From the NCBI GenBank assembly GCA_027624995.1, contig JAQBTI010000081.1, positions 1-9,105 of the forward strand: DNA of 9,105 nt, read 5' to 3'. The position numbers were made by a program, and so were the translations under genes. Of this stretch, positions 7,126 through 9,105 are shown piece after piece. The notes beneath the pieces were generated by a model that made no database searches, was not told the DNA's origin, and saw only the letters and a list, made by a program, of their open reading frames with translations. This stretch comes from Chloroflexota bacterium (GTDB lineage Bacteria; Chloroflexota; Dehalococcoidia; Lucifugimonadales; CATQGZ01). Each line of letters begins with the position of its first letter. Position 1 is the first letter of the stretch.

Positions 7126-7860
7126 TCAGGACCCCTTCTCATCCTCTCTGGCGTACGACTGCCCGGCGAAGGCCGCGCGGACCTCGGCGGCATTCGTAGC
7201 CTTGCCCAGCAGGCCGATTCGTCCCTCTTCTTCCTTCTGAAGCGCCTTGACGCTGGCGAGGACGGCCTCGATCTTGTCCGACGGGAACTTGACGGCGCCG
7301 TTCTCGTCCATGTGCACGATCTCGCCCGGAGACACGTCCATCCCGGCGACGCTCACAGGCGTGTTCACGGCGTGGACGGCCATTCCACCGTGACCGGCGG
7401 TGACTCCGCTCAGCATGTATTGCATACCCGTGGGGCGTATCTCGTCCATGTCCCGAGAGGGGCCGTTGGAGACTACGCCGACGCAGCCCACCGCCTTCAT
7501 GGCCGCGTTCATGTTGCCGCCGGCCAGTCCCACCTTTGCGGCTATCCTCTCGGGGAACTTCTGCTGGAGTATCAGGACCGTCGGTTTCGGGGAGGCATCG
7601 AGGGCGTCGATAACGTCCATGAAGGTCAGTCGCGAGTAGCCGGGATCGGGGACCCCGAACACGCAGGTGACCGCGTAGCCCACCGTCCGTCCCAACTCCG
7701 GGAACATGCAGCGTATCGACGTGTCGGTGTACCAGTCCTCAGTCCAGGGATTGTAGAGCCCGAGGCACAGGGGGTTGTCGGGGTAGGTCGCAACGACGTT
7801 GGTTATCGACGGAGTGTCGAAATTCTTAAGGTCCTCGATCATCTCGCGTTCCGTGGCCAT
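7126..7860 (-). CDS. RraA-like / HMG-CHA aldolase-family protein
   Basis: The protein has 244 residues from the chosen ATG at 7860. It carries the class II HMG/CHA aldolase and RraA signature G-x20-R-D-x2-E/D: Gly115, Arg136, Asp137 and Glu140, within GGNMN (114-118) and GPSRDMDEI (133-141). PGEIVHMDENGAVKFP (178-193) matches the conserved strand pair near the C-terminus. Family members are metal-dependent aldolases/decarboxylases of 4-hydroxy-4-methyl-2-oxoglutarate-type acids or, in gamma-proteobacteria, RNase E inhibitors. Here the aldolase or generic demethylmenaquinone-methyltransferase-like annotation is safer than an RNase E role. The start is set by an AGGAGGG site 10 nt upstream; a TTG two codons upstream would sit closer to it. 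A longer frame back to 7986 is open but runs through the promoter, so it is rejected. The N-terminal 60 residues are less conserved. It is probably monocistronic, or reads into the operon. Confidence 0.88.
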   Translation of the reverse strand: MATEREMIEDLKNFDTPSITNVVATYPDNPLCLGLYNPWTEDWYTDTSIRCMFPELGRTVGYAVTCVFGVPDPGYSRLTFMDVIDALDASPKPTVLILQQKFPERIAAKVGLAGGNMNAAMKAVGCVGVVSNGPSRDMDEIRPTGMQYMLSGVTAGHGGMAVHAVNTPVSVAGMDVSPGEIVHMDENGAVKFPSDKIEAVLASVKALQKEEEGRIGLLGKATNAAEVRAAFAGQSYAREDEKGS

Positions 7861-7870
7861 TGCCAATGTG

Positions 7871-7877
7871 CCCTCCT
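7871..7877 (-). promoter_or_regulatory. Shine-Dalgarno AGGAGGG of the RraA-like gene
   Basis: AGGAGGG on the minus strand lies 10 nt before the ATG at 7860 and 4 nt before a TTG at 7866. It fixes the start in this neighbourhood and argues against the longer frame starting at 7986. Confidence 0.7.
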
Positions 7878-7891
7878 GAGACTTCGAGCAG

Positions 7892-7919
7892 AGTGTAGCA
7901 GACCCTCGAATCCAGTCAA
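7892..7919 (-). promoter_or_regulatory. Sigma70-type extended -10 promoter for the RraA-like gene
   Basis: On the minus strand TTGACT (7919-7914, five of six to TTGACA) is followed after 16 nt by TACACT (7897-7892, four of six to TATAAT). TG is placed one base before the -10 box as in extended -10 promoters. A start near 7885 gives a leader of about 25 nt containing the AGGAGGG site. Confidence 0.55.
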
Positions 7920-7979
7920 CCGGTCGGGCCCACGGCCCCACGGTTCTCCAAACCGCCGCCCCTGAGAATTGAGGAGGCC

Positions 7980-8008
7980 TGGTCAACCAAGCCTAAGAAG
8001 GTTAGACT
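7980..8008 (+). promoter_or_regulatory. Weak candidate promoter for the SRPBCC gene
   Basis: TGGTCA (7980-7985) and TAGACT (8003-8008) are separated by 17 nt, with four of six matches each. This is the best pair I see upstream of the plus-strand gene, but such matches are expected by chance in a region of this size. Confidence 0.2.
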
Positions 8009-8057
8009 GGTGCCGCAGACGGGACGAAGCCACAGTCCACCGTTTAGCGCGGGCCGG

Positions 8058-8071
8058 ATCTTGTACAAGAT
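8058..8071. promoter_or_regulatory. 14-bp perfect palindrome upstream of the SRPBCC gene
   Basis: ATCTTGTACAAGAT is perfectly self-complementary. It lies just before the Shine-Dalgarno of the SRPBCC gene and downstream of the weak promoter candidate, where a bound dimeric repressor would block transcription. Many TetR/MarR-type operators have such symmetry, but no regulator gene lies in the window. The operator role is inferred. Confidence 0.4.
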
Positions 8072-8082
8072 TGCCGAGCTAC

Positions 8083-8090
8083 AAGGAGGG
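8083..8090 (+). promoter_or_regulatory. Shine-Dalgarno AAGGAGGG of the SRPBCC gene
   Basis: AAGGAGGG ends 3 nt before the ATG at 8094. This selects that start over the GTG at 8010, whose 28 extra residues have no family resemblance and overlap the palindrome. Confidence 0.7.
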
Positions 8091-8093
8091 TAT

Positions 8094-8555
8094 ATGGGAC
8101 GCGTAACCGTGACGACCGACATCAAGGCGCCGCCTGAGGCGGTGTGGAAGGCCCTCAGCGACGCGAGTCGGTACGCTGAGTGGGTAGTTTTCACCGACGA
8201 CGTGATCTCGGTGAGCGAGGGGGAGTTCGGGAAAGGGACCGTCTACCATGAGCAGGGCGGAGTCGAGCCCTTCAAGGGTCGCAGCGAGTGGACGGTCACC
8301 GAGTTCGACCCACCGCACCATCAAGTACATATTGGGAGACAGGGACCCCTCACAATACATCTGGACTTCCGCCTAGAGCCTTCAGAGCAGGGGACCCGGT
8401 ATACTCAAGTTACCGAGTCGCGTTTCCCCCTTCCCCTTCGGCCCATTGCCGCCGTCATGGACCTCCTCTTCATGCGGCGCCGCATGAAGTCAGGGTTGCA
8501 AGAAACCGCAGCCAACTTCAAAGCTGCGGTGGAGGCGGGGCAGCAATCGACATGA
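8094..8555 (+). CDS. SRPBCC (polyketide cyclase/dehydrase-like) domain protein
   Basis: The 153-residue protein begins GRVTVTTDIKAPPEAVWKAL, the typical first strand and helix of the SRPBCC/START-like fold (beta strand, then APxEAVWxxLSD). It continues with ASRYAEW and SEGEFGKGTVYHE, then the antiparallel sheet (SEWTVTEFDPPHHQ, LTIHLDFRLEP, GTRYTQVTES). It ends with a long amphipathic helix (about residues 117-150, LQETAANFKAAVEA) that closes the hydrophobic pocket. The family binds or transforms small hydrophobic ligands and has no general catalytic residue, so the ligand cannot be named. Length is normal for a single-domain member. It is transcribed divergently from the RraA-like gene, and a palindrome before its Shine-Dalgarno suggests ligand-responsive control. 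Cytoplasmic; no signal peptide. Confidence 0.88.
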   Translation: MGRVTVTTDIKAPPEAVWKALSDASRYAEWVVFTDDVISVSEGEFGKGTVYHEQGGVEPFKGRSEWTVTEFDPPHHQVHIGRQGPLTIHLDFRLEPSEQGTRYTQVTESRFPLPLRPIAAVMDLLFMRRRMKSGLQETAANFKAAVEAGQQST

Positions 8556-8628
8556 TTGCCTAGGATTCTAGCGGACCTCTCGGAGGAGCGCTGGGCGGTG
8601 CTTGCCGGCCTAGGCCTATCCGGACCCT

Positions 8629-8653
8629 CACCCCTTCGGCAGGCTCAGGGCGG
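8629..8653. repeat. REP-like intergenic repeat unit (CCTTCGGCAGGCTCAGGG type)
   Basis: The core CCCTTCGGCAGGCTCAGGG has the look of the dispersed CCCTTCGACAGGCTCAGGG element seen across many environmental bacteria. Its ends CCCT and AGGG can pair. Only one copy is in this window, so repeat status rests on resemblance, not on copies seen here. Confidence 0.5.
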
Positions 8654-8660
8654 CCTCAAT

Positions 8661-8711
8661 CGTCTCCCACTGGGAAAGGATGTCTTGCCGCTTCTCCCAT
8701 TTCGGGAGACG
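8661..8711. terminator. Inverted repeat, possible bidirectional terminator
   Basis: CGTCTCCC (8661-8668) pairs perfectly with GGGAGACG (8704-8711). A tighter alternative hairpin uses TCTCCC (8693-8698) with GGGAGA (8704-8709) and a 5-nt loop. It lies between two convergent genes, where a shared terminator is expected, but no T tract follows on either strand. Confidence 0.35.
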
Positions 8712-8727
8712 GCTGGGATGAGGGCTC

Positions 8728-9105
8728 TTATCTCCGAGTCAGCTTCCAGACGTCGGGGAACATCGGACGGGCGTTGCTGCCCGCCCCCATCCACAGGGCG
8801 TCCCCGTAGACGAATACACTAGCCGCGTGCCTCTCGTTCCAGAGCGTGTCCGGCAGTTCGCGCCAATCGACACCGTCGGCCGAGTACCAGACGTCCCGCA
8901 GGTTGCCCTCCGGCTCCCGGAAGCCCTCCAGGACCCACATCTTTCCGTCGAATACGGCGACGTCGTGGTACTGGCGTGGTGCCCAGGGAGCCGAGCCCAT
9001 GTGAAGCTCCCACTCGACACCGTTGGGTGAACTCCAGACCTCGTTGCGGTACTCCCTGGTCGGAGTCGTCGGCGTATCGTAGGTCCCTCCGCCCAGCAGC
9101 CACAT
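8728..9105 (-). CDS. Kelch-like beta-propeller protein, C-terminal fragment
   Basis: The last 125 codons of a minus-strand gene whose beginning lies beyond position 9105. The Met at the very edge belongs to MWLLGGG and is almost surely internal, since this is a kelch strand (dgkMWvlGG). Seen: NEVWSSPNGVEWE (21-33), RQYHDVAVFDGKMWVLEG (44-61), DVWYSADGVDW (71-81), RHAASVFVYGDALWMGAG (92-109), and DVWKL at the end (118-122). These spaced blades with paired DVWxS-DGxxW and mWvlGG strands fit galactose oxidase/kelch-type propellers. Such proteins are usually extracytoplasmic binding or catalytic domains, but no signal peptide can be checked here. Function beyond the fold is not readable. It converges on the SRPBCC gene. 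Confidence 0.8.
   Translation of the reverse strand: MWLLGGGTYDTPTTPTREYRNEVWSSPNGVEWELHMGSAPWAPRQYHDVAVFDGKMWVLEGFREPEGNLRDVWYSADGVDWRELPDTLWNERHAASVFVYGDALWMGAGSNARPMFPDVWKLTRR

Larger units (their letters stand above)
8556..8727. other. Convergent intergenic region, no credible gene
   Basis: The 172 nt between the SRPBCC stop and the stop of the minus-strand kelch-like gene hold a 10-bp palindrome GGCCTAGGCC (8607-8616), a REP-like repeat (8629-8653) and an inverted repeat (8661-8711). The plus-strand frame of 88 codons through it translates the repeat and reads like repeat-derived junk, so it is not called. Confidence 0.6.

Noticed and set aside
7123..7965. Plus-strand open frame of 280 codons
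   Set aside because: It is antisense to the whole RraA-like gene, His/Arg-rich and without a Shine-Dalgarno or family resemblance.
7861..7986. Longer N-terminus of the RraA-like gene
   Set aside because: The extra 42 residues cover a good extended -10 promoter and a Shine-Dalgarno, and have no family resemblance.
8556..8822. Plus-strand frame of 88 codons after the SRPBCC gene
   Set aside because: It translates the REP-like repeat (PLRQAQGG) and then runs into antisense of the kelch-like gene; no ribosome site.

Overview
The window is GC-rich, with compact coding on both strands. Six minus-strand genes between positions 7002 and 1 form one tightly packed operon, read right to left. Upstream of it is a minus-strand RraA/HMG-aldolase-like gene. 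A plus-strand SRPBCC-domain gene diverges from that gene, and a truncated kelch-like beta-propeller gene (minus strand) lies at the right edge. No rRNA, tRNA, CRISPR array or insertion sequence is visible. The RraA-like and kelch-like genes, the SRPBCC protein and a CCTTCGGCAGGCTCAGGG-type intergenic repeat remind me of environmental Chloroflexota (SAR202/Dehalococcoidia-like) genomes. That placement is an inference from style, not from a marker gene. SecA shows that the organism is a bacterium (or plastid-like), not an archaeon.

Operon, in order of transcription: (1) a transglutaminase-like cysteine enzyme (7002-5596) with a visible Cys/His/Asp triad; (2) a shortened, degenerate relative of PaaK/LuxE-type adenylate-forming enzymes (5624-4809) without a nucleotide-binding loop; (3) an MthK-like two-TM potassium channel with an RCK module (4793-3723); (4) a PaaK-like adenylate-forming ligase with most catalytic motifs (3726-2455); (5) a GNAT-type acyltransferase (2465-1806); (6) a divergent SecA ATPase (1805 to beyond position 1). 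Junctions are a 29-nt overlap, a 15-nt gap, an ATGA overlap, an 11-nt overlap and an abutting TAA-ATG, so translational coupling along the whole set is likely.

The SecA-like protein is the most striking gene. Its Walker A loop, DEAD box, FDYLRDN-type motif and TGTA motif align cleanly with SecA. However, about 105 extra residues sit between the N-terminal helices and the Q motif, and about 75 more lie between the DEAD box and TGTA, mostly in the preprotein-crosslinking domain. I know of no described system that combines such a SecA with an activating ligase, an inactive-looking ligase paralogue, a GNAT, a transglutaminase-fold enzyme and a K+ channel. A working hypothesis is a dedicated acyl/peptidyl-modification and membrane (export or signalling) module. 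The substrate cannot be identified here and may be encoded to the left of position 1.

Right side: the RraA-like gene has a convincing extended -10 promoter and Shine-Dalgarno. The SRPBCC gene has a strong Shine-Dalgarno behind a 14-bp perfect palindrome. The convergent gap 8556-8727 holds a REP-like repeat and inverted repeats but no credible gene.
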